Shown piece after piece: positions 1-7,187 of a DNA stretch of 10,114 nucleotides. The DNA is from an uncultured Bacteroidales bacterium (GTDB lineage Bacteria; Bacteroidota; Bacteroidia; Bacteroidales; P3), in assembly GCA_947097635.1 (NCBI GenBank), contig CAMURW010000032.1:1-10114 (forward strand). Reading direction: 5' to 3'. The notes under the pieces are model-generated. The model saw only the letters and a program-made list of their open reading frames with translations, had not been told where the DNA came from and did not search any database. Numbering within the stretch: position 1 is the stretch's first letter; each line of letters begins with the position of its first letter. A program made the position numbers and the translations under genes.

Positions 1-2394
1 GCCAATCCTTTCAGCAAACGTCCCTCCACTGGCAGCGGTACCAACAAGAAATACTATGGCTTCAACGGCTGGAAGCTCACCGGTATCACCGGCGGCGCCA
101 GCAGCCTAGGCGCCGGTACTTCAGTAAGCGTGGACGGCAAAGAGGCCGACATTACTTTTACCCCTTCCGCCACCCCTGGCGTGAATGCCATCGCGATGAC
201 AGTGGAGTTCACCGCGCAGTGGGCAGAAGCAAGTGTGGTGACAACCACGGCATCCAATTTAAAGCGGGCCCTCGCCAGTGGTACTCTCTCTTCCAGCAAC
301 AGCTTTGAGCGCAATTTCGTGGTCGTCACGGGTGGAGGTTCTTCCACGTCAGCCGTAGCTAATATGTCTCAGAAAAACGTCACCATCTCCATGCGCTACC
401 CCGACGGTACAGCGGCCGGGAGCGGCAATATCAATATCGGTGGCAATTTCACCTGCTACGCAGACACCAAGTTCGAATACATCAACATCAATCGGGCAGG
501 GACATATACTGCAAACAACCATTACCTGTGCCTGGGCAGAGGCATCGTGAACACTTCCAGTAACTATTGCGTCAATTATGTAAGAGGATTTAGTCATGGT
601 AATACATACAACTACAATGTAAATTACACAATCAGGATAGAGAGCGGCGTTTACAATGACCTGTCGGTACTGAACGGAACAGAAAGTAACCCAGGGTATA
701 GTTATTTCGGTGGCACAGACAATAACGTAAAATTGGTGCTGGGCTGTGATTACGACAGGGCCAACGACGGTAACAACGCTCTACTGGAGTTGAAGAGGTA
801 CATGTATATGAGTTATGGGAGTTTCTATCGTAACAATGGGACGCATAACTTCCATGCCATTATCAAAAGCGGTAAATTTCAGACCAACAACACTGATGCG
901 AAATTTGCCAGAACCGATGACGGCAGAATAATGGCGCACGCACACGAGTCGTTCTATGTAAGCACCGGCGGAGAACAACGTTATCCAGGTTACCGCTATC
1001 TGGAGATGCAAGGCGGCGAGCTGTGCAACATAGCCGGCGGCATAGATACAAACAACAATGCCAATGAGCTTTCTTTCTATTTTCGCATGAAGGGCGGCCT
1101 GGTGCGTGGCTCTGTGTATGGCGCCGGCGCTTTCGCCGCCGCCAGCGGGCATAGAAAATATGTTATCACGGGTGGTCATATAAGAGGTTGGGTAGCAGGT
1201 GGGTGCAATGGCACCGACCCCGCCCAATCGGGTGGCACGCTGCCGTCGAATACCTACATCTATGTGGGCGGCAATGCCATTGTGGGAAAAACGAGCGGCG
1301 CACAAGACAGCATAAGCTTTTCCCGTGGGGGTAATATCTTCGGTGCTGGCAGCGGCAACACTCAGGCAACAACAGGCCGGGTAAACAACACCACGGTGGT
1401 GGTGGCCGATGATGCCCTTGTAATGAAGAACGTATATGCCGGCGGCAACCGAGGCTACGCACAGTTCCAGGGCAACGTATATATACTGGGCGGGAGGATA
1501 AAAGAGAGCGTATATGGCGGCAGTAACATGAAAGGCGGCGCCACCACGCGCGTGTATGTGCGAGGCGGGGTCGTGGAAGGCAGCGTGTATGGTGGCAGTA
1601 ATACTACAGGAACGATTTCAGGCACAGCACAGACGGGTGCTATTGTGGAAGTGACAGGCGGCGAGGTGAAGGGTAGCGTGTATGGCGGCGGCAGAGGCCA
1701 TGAGACGAGAGTGACGGGAGACGTGGCTGTGACGATAGGCAAAGCGCAGACGGCATCTTGCGTTACGGAAAACACCCAGCCCACCATAGGCACAGACGTA
1801 TATGGCGGCAGCGAGGAAGGCACGGTGAACGGAACTGATTATTCCGGCAGTCGAAGCACCACCGTGAGCGTGCACCGAGGAACGGTGAAAGGAGACGTGT
1901 ATGGCGGTGGGCATGGCACTGCCGCCCATGAGGCCCACGTGTATGGCAATGTCACGGTGACGGTGGGCGACGCGGACTGCAGCGCCGAATCGGCGGCAGC
2001 CCTCGGCAAAGGACCCGATATTAGAGGCTCCGTATTCGGCTGCAACAACGTCAGTGGCAAGCCCCAGGGCACGGTGCGCGTGAATATCAACGGCGGCGAG
2101 ATGGAGAACGTGTATGGTGGCGGCAACAACGCCCCCTACGGCGACGGCGTGGGCACCGGCAGGCAGCAATCGCCCCACGTGGTGATAACGGCCGGCGTAA
2201 TACGCAACATGGTGTTTGGCGGCGGCTTGGGCACCGGTGCCACCGTGGACGAGAACACCGACGTGCACGTGCTGGGCAGCACGGTGGTGGGAGGCAACGT
2301 GTATGGCGGCGGCAACGGCGCTGTAGTTACAGGCTCCACCCATGTGGAAATAGGCGGCGACTGCACCGGCATAGAGAGCAAGCTTGTGCCCTGA
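1..2394 (+). CDS. Glycine-rich repeat surface protein, probable beta-solenoid adhesin (5' partial)
   Basis: The frame is open from base 1, so the start lies upstream; 797 residues are visible before the TGA at 2392-2394. A GTG at 130 is in frame but is internal, because the preceding codons are equally protein-like. Residues 1 to about 78 (YYGFNGWKLTG, then VEFTAQWAEAS) resemble the last part of an InlB-type/Listeria-Bacteroides repeat. After that comes a beta-rich, Asn/Tyr/Gly-rich region, and from about residue 370 to the end a degenerate repeat of the form V-x-V-x-GG-x-V-x-GSVYGGG, about ten copies spaced 25-45 residues apart. This pattern is typical of right-handed beta-helix or solenoid exported proteins of Bacteroidales; the fold is inferred. 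The protein ends in GGDCTGIESKLVP with no C-terminal T9SS sorting domain, membrane anchor or LPXTG, which is odd for an exported protein of this group and suggests truncation. The downstream gene is also exported. A function beyond surface or adhesin-like is not supported. Confidence 0.75.
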   Translation, partial: ANPFSKRPSTGSGTNKKYYGFNGWKLTGITGGASSLGAGTSVSVDGKEADITFTPSATPGVNAIAMTVEFTAQWAEASVVTTTASNLKRALASGTLSSSNSFERNFVVVTGGGSSTSAVANMSQKNVTISMRYPDGTAAGSGNINIGGNFTCYADTKFEYININRAGTYTANNHYLCLGRGIVNTSSNYCVNYVRGFSHGNTYNYNVNYTIRIESGVYNDLSVLNGTESNPGYSYFGGTDNNVKLVLGCDYDRANDGNNALLELKRYMYMSYGSFYRNNGTHNFHAIIKSGKFQTNNTDAKFARTDDGRIMAHAHESFYVSTGGEQRYPGYRYLEMQGGELCNIAGGIDTNNNANELSFYFRMKGGLVRGSVYGAGAFAAASGHRKYVITGGHIRGWVAGGCNGTDPAQSGGTLPSNTYIYVGGNAIVGKTSGAQDSISFSRGGNIFGAGSGNTQATTGRVNNTTVVVADDALVMKNVYAGGNRGYAQFQGNVYILGGRIKESVYGGSNMKGGATTRVYVRGGVVEGSVYGGSNTTGTISGTAQTGAIVEVTGGEVKGSVYGGGRGHETRVTGDVAVTIGKAQTASCVTENTQPTIGTDVYGGSEEGTVNGTDYSGSRSTTVSVHRGTVKGDVYGGGHGTAAHEAHVYGNVTVTVGDADCSAESAAALGKGPDIRGSVFGCNNVSGKPQGTVRVNINGGEMENVYGGGNNAPYGDGVGTGRQQSPHVVITAGVIRNMVFGGGLGTGATVDENTDVHVLGSTVVGGNVYGGGNGAVVTGSTHVEIGGDCTGIESKLVP
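1117..2310 (+). repeat. Degenerate GTGTATGGCGGC codon repeats encoding VYGGG motifs
   Basis: Copies of a 12-base word close to GTGTATGGCGGC begin near 1510, 1585, 1678, 1798, 1897, 2032 (as GTATTCGGCTGC), 2110, 2212 (as GTGTTTGGCGGC) and 2299, with a weaker copy near 1117. Every interval is a multiple of three (25, 31, 40, 33, 45, 26, 34 and 29 codons), so these are coding repeats of the first protein and not an independent DNA repeat. Conservation at nucleotide level exceeds that of the intervening sequence, so the words could support recombination between copies. Confidence 0.7.
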
Positions 2395-2429
2395 CCCACC
2401 GGCCTCCGTGGCAAGCGGAAAGCAACCCA

Positions 2430-2690
2430 GTGTAATATTGTACTATATAGCGTATATATCATCAAAAATATGTTAGAGCATTTAACAGTAAGGTCGTCTG
2501 GACCGATAAGGGACCTTGACGCGTAGAGTGTTGAGAAGGCATGCGACGTGCGTGCCGACGCTGTGTCACCATCCAAGACAGGTGCAAAGAAGCCGTACGT
2601 CAGCTTTGGCATACTTCCGATGACATAATAAGGCCACGGTGCAAAACGGTTGGCAGGGAAATCGGCGTACTCGTAACTGTGGACTTTCAT
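2430..2690 (-). other. Antisense protein-like frame, possible gene remnant
   Basis: Reading the minus strand from an ATG at 2690 gives about 75 residues with a natural-looking composition: MKVHSYEYADFPANRFAPWP at the start, PKLTYGFFAPVLDGD in the middle, then SLIGPDDLTVKCSNIF near 2478. Aromatic, proline and charged residues are mixed as in a real protein. The frame then runs without a stop across the AT-rich patch and antisense to the first gene as far as 2136, which I take to be chance in GC-rich coding DNA. I do not recognise a family. It may be the remnant of a gene or of a mobile element, or a spurious frame. Confidence 0.25.
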
Positions 2691-2849
2691 GTGGTGTTCG
2701 ACAAGAGTCTAAACGTAACCAACGCATCTGCTGTATTGCAAGAGCAAGCGGTGGACTTCTTGGAGAACTATCATTTTGAACTGTTCTTCGACAACAGCAA
2801 GACATATTTTGAACTGTTCTTCGACAACAGCAAGACATATAATAAATAA
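2541..2849 (+). CDS. Possible small ORF of 102 residues ending in a duplicated 11-residue unit
   Basis: The ATG at 2541 opens a frame of 102 codons ending at TAA 2847-2849. The N-terminal 40 residues are Arg/Cys-rich and not convincing. The C-terminal 60 read more like protein (VTVDFHVVFDKSLNV, then LENYH) and finish with FELFFDNSKTY twice in tandem. I do not recognise it. It overlaps an equally protein-like frame on the opposite strand at 2541-2690, so at most one of the two is likely to be expressed in that part. It ends 36 bp before the next gene's ATG and could be a short leader gene, a remnant of an element, or chance. Confidence 0.2.
   Translation: MRRACRRCVTIQDRCKEAVRQLWHTSDDIIRPRCKTVGREIGVLVTVDFHVVFDKSLNVTNASAVLQEQAVDFLENYHFELFFDNSKTYFELFFDNSKTYNK
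2773..2838. repeat. Exact 33-bp tandem duplication (2 copies)
   Basis: The unit beginning ATTTTGAACTGTTCTTCG and ending ACAGCAAGACAT occurs at 2773-2805 and again, without mismatch, at 2806-2838. The period of 33 is eleven codons, so the duplication is frame-neutral in all frames; in the small plus-strand frame it encodes FELFFDNSKTY twice. The identity of the copies suggests recent slippage or active homogenisation. It lies 47 bp upstream of the ATG of the next gene, in its likely 5' leader. Confidence 0.85.
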
Positions 2850-2885
2850 CAACGAGTGGAAGGCAGTTTCTATAACAACGTTACC

Positions 2886-5447
2886 ATGACGAAAAGACTT
2901 ATCACCATACTCCTTTGTCTCTCTATGGGCTGCCCGTGCCTGTGGGCGCAGGGCTGGCATCGCATCGGCCGCCATCAGCCTCACAACGTAGCCGCCACGC
3001 AGTATCTGCGCGGCGGAAAGGATGCCTTCAAGGGCGGCATCTTCGCCAAGGACGCGCTGGCCACTGTCACTTTCGCCATGGGCGACAGCCCCTCGAAATA
3101 CACCACGGGCATCATTGCCGTCGCCACCACCATAGGCGGCGAAGCGGCGGCAGCACACGGACAGGCGGCAGCATTTTCCACCTGGCAGCGCATAGCGGAC
3201 AATAGCGCCGCCACCTACGCCAGCCTGACCAGCAGCTACCCCGTGACGATGAACGGCGACGTGGGCTTCGCCAGCCTGGCCTCCTTTGCCAGTAGCACAG
3301 CCAACGATGGCTTCCTGCTGATGACGATGATGGACCAAAGCGGCAGGCTGGGTGGCAGCGGCACCAGCGGCGCCTTCGACGCCTATGTCGCCCTGGCCCC
3401 CGTGAACGCCGCCGGCGTTGCGGAGCCCATAGACGTGGCGTTCTGGCAGCTGTACCGCAAAAGCAACAACGACCACTGTTATGTGGACTACGGCAGCGAC
3501 GGCACAAACTGGAACGCTGTGGAAATAAACGTGGCGGGCATAGACATAGAGGCGGGCCAGCAGCATAGCGGCATGCTGCGCACCACCCTCCCCCTGAGCT
3601 GCTGCGGACAGAGTCATTTGTACTTGCGCCTGAGATGGACCAGCACAAGCCACAACGGCGGCGTGTATGGCTACTATTGGGCTGTGGATGACCTCGCCGT
3701 CTCGACAGGCGATGCCAGCAGGCTGAGCGTTGCCAACGTCAACTATGCCGAAGGCTTCTATCCCATCATGCCGGCCGGGTTACAGACCCCCCTGGCTGCC
3801 AGTTTCGTGGTGAGCAACAATGGCAGCGCCGTACAGGGCGGCGTCAGCGCCTTCGTCTATACAATGAACGACGGCGGCGGGACAGGCAACCTCACCGCCC
3901 CTCGGCAGGCCGCCACTTCCTCCAGCACCGCTATCCCCGCGGCTCCGCAGCAGCACACCCAGCTGCTGATAGACCCTCTGGCGCTGATAAGCGGCGGCGA
4001 CAACTGGTGCTACTTCCCCGGCCACGGCACGGCCACAGGCACCCTGGGCTATCTGCCCACGGACCTGGACAGCAACACTACCGGCTATTACTATGCCTGG
4101 GTGGGCAACGGCAGCCTTGGCTATGTCAAGGACACCATGAGCTACCGCGTTTCCGCCGGCGGCAGCGTGCCACGAGCGAGAGAGGCACGCCTGTGGGGAC
4201 GCGACAACGGGGTGCTGCGCAGCGGCAGCGCCTTCCACTGGAGTCTGGACGACGACGGATGCCTGACGGACAACGGCCTGTTTTCCAGCAACAGTGGCAC
4301 AGACTGCTGGCATCTGGCAGGATACGGCGTGACGGTGAGCTTCACCACCGGCGCTGCCGTGCCCGAGGACTGGGTGGTGAGAGGCGTGCAACTGGTGGCA
4401 GCCACGGACGGCAACGTGGACACGGGAGCCCTGGTGATGCCCATACTGACGCACGACTCCATGGACGAGCAATACATCTACACGATGGACATCGCCACCG
4501 GCGCCAGCAGCTATACAGTGAAAGCAGAGGACATTACGCCGACCAACGGTTTGGACTACAGCACCCTGGGGCATTATCGCACCATCAACCTCATCCTGCC
4601 CTACCAGCCCGACCTGAAACCTATGACGAACTATAACGTGGGGTATCGGCTGGCGGACGGCGCACGCTTCGCCGTGGCTACCGGCACGGACCACTACATA
4701 CGCCAAGGCGACGGAGTCGTGGTGCCTTTCTCCCAGGAGGAGGGTATGGAGGCTTTTGCCACGCCGCAGCCTGCCGACTGGCACAAAGTGCGCTTCTACG
4801 ACCCACGCCACAACACCTGGGTGGGCGCGGGACGCGCCGTAGGTGTCGAAGTGCCCATGATACGCATGATTGTGGGACCCAAGGTGTATATCACAAACTA
4901 TGGGCTTACAGTGAACTGTGGGGAAAATGGCTTTATCGCCGACGAGGAAGGGAACCACCTGTGCGGACAGGTGGACAGCCTGACACAGGGCAGCACAAAC
5001 GTGTATTATATTCGCGGCGATGCAGGTTATGAACTGAACCAAGTGACGCTGGACGGCGAGGTGCTGGCAAATGGCGACCGGCTGATAGTGATGCGCGACC
5101 CCGACACGCGTGCCAGATATGGCATGCTGACGCTGGAGGATGTGCAAGCGCCTCATTCGCTGAGCGCTACCTTCGTGCAGAAGGTGGACATAGAACCTGT
5201 GGCCGCGGCGGTGCATGTGAGGCTGCAGCCCAATCCAGCCTCGGACATCGCCGGCATCGCCGTCTCGGGCGTGCAAGGCAGCGTGTGCTACAGCCTTCTG
5301 GACGTGAGCGGACGTGTGCTGCGCCAAGGTGAGATGACGGCGGACAGCACGGCCTCCATGCAGCTGTATGGTCTGCCGCGCGGCACTTATTTCGTACGCG
5401 TGACAGGCGATGCTTTCAGCAAGGTAGAGAAACTGATGGTGAGATAA
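2886..5447 (+). CDS. Secreted T9SS cargo protein with MAM/lectin-like module and type A sorting domain
   Basis: The protein has 853 residues. I chose the ATG at 2886 over an in-frame GTG at 2856 because it begins a clean signal peptide: MTKR, hydrophobic core ITILLCLSMGCPCL, and a likely cleavage after WAQ (residue 22). Residues about 164-275 resemble a MAM/concanavalin-like beta-sandwich (CYVDYGSDGTNWNAVEIN, then YYWAVDDLAVS at about 263). The middle (280-670) is beta-rich and not recognised. Residues about 673-760 resemble a bacterial-repeat module (GDAGYELNQVTLDGEVL, then LSATF). Residues 778-853 form a T9SS type A sorting domain: LQPNPASD, YSLLDVSGRVLRQGEM, LPRGTYFVRV and a basic end EKLMVR. 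Established biology of T9SS predicts Sec export, crossing of the outer membrane, removal of this domain and surface attachment or release. No catalytic residues are evident, so adhesion or glycan binding is the inferred role. Confidence 0.85.
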   Translation: MTKRLITILLCLSMGCPCLWAQGWHRIGRHQPHNVAATQYLRGGKDAFKGGIFAKDALATVTFAMGDSPSKYTTGIIAVATTIGGEAAAAHGQAAAFSTWQRIADNSAATYASLTSSYPVTMNGDVGFASLASFASSTANDGFLLMTMMDQSGRLGGSGTSGAFDAYVALAPVNAAGVAEPIDVAFWQLYRKSNNDHCYVDYGSDGTNWNAVEINVAGIDIEAGQQHSGMLRTTLPLSCCGQSHLYLRLRWTSTSHNGGVYGYYWAVDDLAVSTGDASRLSVANVNYAEGFYPIMPAGLQTPLAASFVVSNNGSAVQGGVSAFVYTMNDGGGTGNLTAPRQAATSSSTAIPAAPQQHTQLLIDPLALISGGDNWCYFPGHGTATGTLGYLPTDLDSNTTGYYYAWVGNGSLGYVKDTMSYRVSAGGSVPRAREARLWGRDNGVLRSGSAFHWSLDDDGCLTDNGLFSSNSGTDCWHLAGYGVTVSFTTGAAVPEDWVVRGVQLVAATDGNVDTGALVMPILTHDSMDEQYIYTMDIATGASSYTVKAEDITPTNGLDYSTLGHYRTINLILPYQPDLKPMTNYNVGYRLADGARFAVATGTDHYIRQGDGVVVPFSQEEGMEAFATPQPADWHKVRFYDPRHNTWVGAGRAVGVEVPMIRMIVGPKVYITNYGLTVNCGENGFIADEEGNHLCGQVDSLTQGSTNVYYIRGDAGYELNQVTLDGEVLANGDRLIVMRDPDTRARYGMLTLEDVQAPHSLSATFVQKVDIEPVAAAVHVRLQPNPASDIAGIAVSGVQGSVCYSLLDVSGRVLRQGEMTADSTASMQLYGLPRGTYFVRVTGDAFSKVEKLMVR

Positions 5448-5451
5448 GCGA

Positions 5452-5471
5452 GGGGGGGCTGTCACCCCCCC
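5452..5471. terminator. G7/C7 hairpin shared by convergent genes
   Basis: Seven Gs (5452-5458) pair with seven Cs (5465-5471) around the 6-base loop CTGTCA. The hairpin starts 5 bases after the stop of the secreted-protein gene. The stop codon of the minus-strand permease (5462-5464) lies inside the loop, so the stem overlaps that gene's last codons. On the plus strand it is followed by GTCTTGCTTTTCC, only loosely T-rich; on the minus strand no T run follows. It probably terminates plus-strand transcription and may act in both directions. Confidence 0.5.
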
Positions 5472-7126
5472 GTCTTGCTTTTCCTGAATATTTTCCGGGG
5501 TCTCCTGTGGCGGAAGAACCTGCCGTCGCCGGTGGCGTACCAGGTGAGGACAATGCCTATGGGCAGCATCATGAAGGTGCTTACCCACATGCCCTCGAAC
5601 CCCAGCACCCCCTCTCGCACGCTCTTTTCCGCAATCATGCCTATCATGTAATAGAACACGAAGAACAGCACGCTGGCCACCAATGGCAGTCCCAGACCGC
5701 CTTTTCGGACGATGCTGCCGAAGGGTGCTCCCACCAGAAACAGCACCAGGCAGGCGATGCTGAGGGTGTATTTGCGCTGCCATTCTATATAGTGGCGGTT
5801 GATGTATTCCTCGTCGGCGTGCAGCATGTCCTTGTACATACGTATCTCGTTCTGGCAGGCGCGCATGTTCTCACAGGCCTTGTGTGTCACGTTGGCACGC
5901 TCCTCGGGTGTTAGGGTCTCCAGTACCTTGGCGCTATACACGGGTATGTCCTGACATCGCAGTGCCAGAGTATCTGCCGACGTGGCTTCCAGCACGTTGG
6001 TGTTGACTTTCCTGTCGCGGTCCTGGTCTTCGGGGCGTTGCCCCAAAGCAGTTATTATCGTCATGCGGAGCAGGTTGGACATGCTGTCCTTTTTCGTCTG
6101 TTCCCGTCGCTGCTCTTCGCCGAGTTCGGCGAGGGCAGCGGGCGTTGCCTGTTGCTCTGCCTGCCTCGTGCTGTCGCGCAGGGCATTCTCTGTTGCTTTC
6201 TTTAGTGTCTTGCCGACGGCGGGGCGTATTGTCTTCAGGCCTCTCAGGCGGTCCGTTATGCTCTCCCGGAACTGGCTGTAGTGGCCGCTCTTGCCTTTTT
6301 CCAGGTCGGCGATGCTCTCTTTTAGCTGTGCGATGTTCATCATCTGATAGTTGCCTTTGAAGAAGTCGCCGTCGGTTTTGTTGAAGGCAAAGCTGCTGAG
6401 GTCGAAGGTCATCACCTGTTCCTGGAATCCCAGTGCGGTGAAGGGACGTGTGCGATATTTCTCGCCCTCGGTCTCTTCCCGGTAGGTGTTGCCGTGATAT
6501 AGCGTGAGGATTAGGTAGCGTTCGTCGGGGCTGGTAGCCATCCTGCCGCTGTCTGCCGCCACTATGGTGGTGCCGGTGGCGCGGTGCGTGTTGTCGTAGA
6601 TGACAATGTCGCGCAGGGTGCCGTCCTCGGGGTCTTTCTCGTTGGCACGGATCACGTAGCCCTCTATGTCGGTGTAGTATTCGCTGGGCTTGATGTTCAG
6701 GGCTGGTTTCTTGCTCGTCACGTCGAACAGCACCATCTTGTATCTCAGCATGGCCACGGGCAGCACGTTGTTGGTGAAGTAGAACGCCACGCCAGTGAGC
6801 AGCAGTGCCACAAGTGCCAGTGGCATCATCACGCGCCATATGCTTACGCCGCCTGCTTTCATGGCCACCAGCTCGTAGCGCTCGCCAAAACTGCCCATTG
6901 TCATGATGCTGGCGAACAGGATGGCAATAGGCAGGGCCATGGGCACGAAAGTGGCAGAGGCGTAGGCCATCAGTTCTGCCAGTACGCTGAAGGGCAGTCC
7001 TTTGCCCACCATATCGTCGATGTATTTCCACACGAACTGCATCAGCAGTACGAAGGTCGCTATGCTGAAAGTAAGCAGCAGCGGCCCTAGGAAACTCTTC
7101 AATATCAAGCGGTCCAGCGTCTTCAT
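5462..7126 (-). CDS. LptF/LptG family (YjgP/YjgQ) permease with enlarged periplasmic region
   Basis: The protein has 554 residues from the ATG at 7126 (MKTLDRLILKSFLGPLLLTF); an in-frame ATG at 7186 would add 20 polar residues before the first membrane segment and is less likely. The layout is that of LptF/LptG, the inner-membrane subunits that work with LptB to extract lipopolysaccharide: TM1 at about 11-33, TM2 53-79, a coupling-helix stretch GERYELVAMKAGG at 81-93, TM3 97-120, a large periplasmic part, then TM4 453-473, TM5 478-498 and TM6 513-531 with a basic cytoplasmic tail. Residues about 120-260 should be the beta-jellyroll. Residues about 262-450 are charged and helical, beginning NIAQLKESIADLEKG. 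E. coli LptF and LptG are about 360 residues, so this is an insertion of roughly 190; longer forms are, to my knowledge, usual in Bacteroidetes. The sequence does not settle whether it is the F or G partner. It follows rseP by 61 bp and is probably co-transcribed. Confidence 0.9.
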   Translation of the reverse strand: MKTLDRLILKSFLGPLLLTFSIATFVLLMQFVWKYIDDMVGKGLPFSVLAELMAYASATFVPMALPIAILFASIMTMGSFGERYELVAMKAGGVSIWRVMMPLALVALLLTGVAFYFTNNVLPVAMLRYKMVLFDVTSKKPALNIKPSEYYTDIEGYVIRANEKDPEDGTLRDIVIYDNTHRATGTTIVAADSGRMATSPDERYLILTLYHGNTYREETEGEKYRTRPFTALGFQEQVMTFDLSSFAFNKTDGDFFKGNYQMMNIAQLKESIADLEKGKSGHYSQFRESITDRLRGLKTIRPAVGKTLKKATENALRDSTRQAEQQATPAALAELGEEQRREQTKKDSMSNLLRMTIITALGQRPEDQDRDRKVNTNVLEATSADTLALRCQDIPVYSAKVLETLTPEERANVTHKACENMRACQNEIRMYKDMLHADEEYINRHYIEWQRKYTLSIACLVLFLVGAPFGSIVRKGGLGLPLVASVLFFVFYYMIGMIAEKSVREGVLGFEGMWVSTFMMLPIGIVLTWYATGDGRFFRHRRPRKIFRKSKTGG

Positions 7127-7187
7127 CGGGAATAAGCAAATAGGTTGGTTATCCTGTCGCCCCGGCATCCGCACATGCGGCGGCATA

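Larger units (their letters stand above)
2395..2885. other. Long unusual spacer between two exported-protein genes
   Basis: This is 491 bp without a secure gene. Just after the first stop, 2396-2412 can fold into a small bulged hairpin (CCACCGG, loop CCT, CCGTGG) without a following T run, so it is a poor terminator candidate. Positions about 2430-2490 are clearly AT-rich compared with the GC-rich genes on both sides. Positions about 2490-2700 are of mixed composition and carry overlapping frames on both strands. A 33-bp tandem duplication follows at 2773-2838. The promoter of the next gene should lie here, but I could not find an exact Bacteroidetes TAnnTTTG -7 box. The make-up is compatible with a decayed or inserted element, but no terminal inverted repeats or target duplication were visible. 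Confidence 0.5.

Noticed and set aside
1618..2343. A 241-codon minus-strand frame opposite the glycine-rich repeats
   Set aside because: Its His/Ala-rich periodic composition mirrors the repeats of the sense strand.
2773..2838. The tandem repeat as a CRISPR array
   Set aside because: The two copies are directly adjacent without spacers, and there are no cas genes in the window.
2709..3653. A minus-strand frame running through the 33-bp repeat and into the secreted-protein gene
   Set aside because: Most of it is antisense to a well-supported gene and it has low-complexity Ala/Gly/His content; only the spacer part was considered further.
3780..5783. A 667-codon open frame on the minus strand opposite the secreted-protein gene
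   Set aside because: It is His/Ala/Val-rich, runs across the end of one gene into another, and has no recognisable domain; the plus-strand protein has a signal peptide and sorting domain, so this is a GC-rich shadow.
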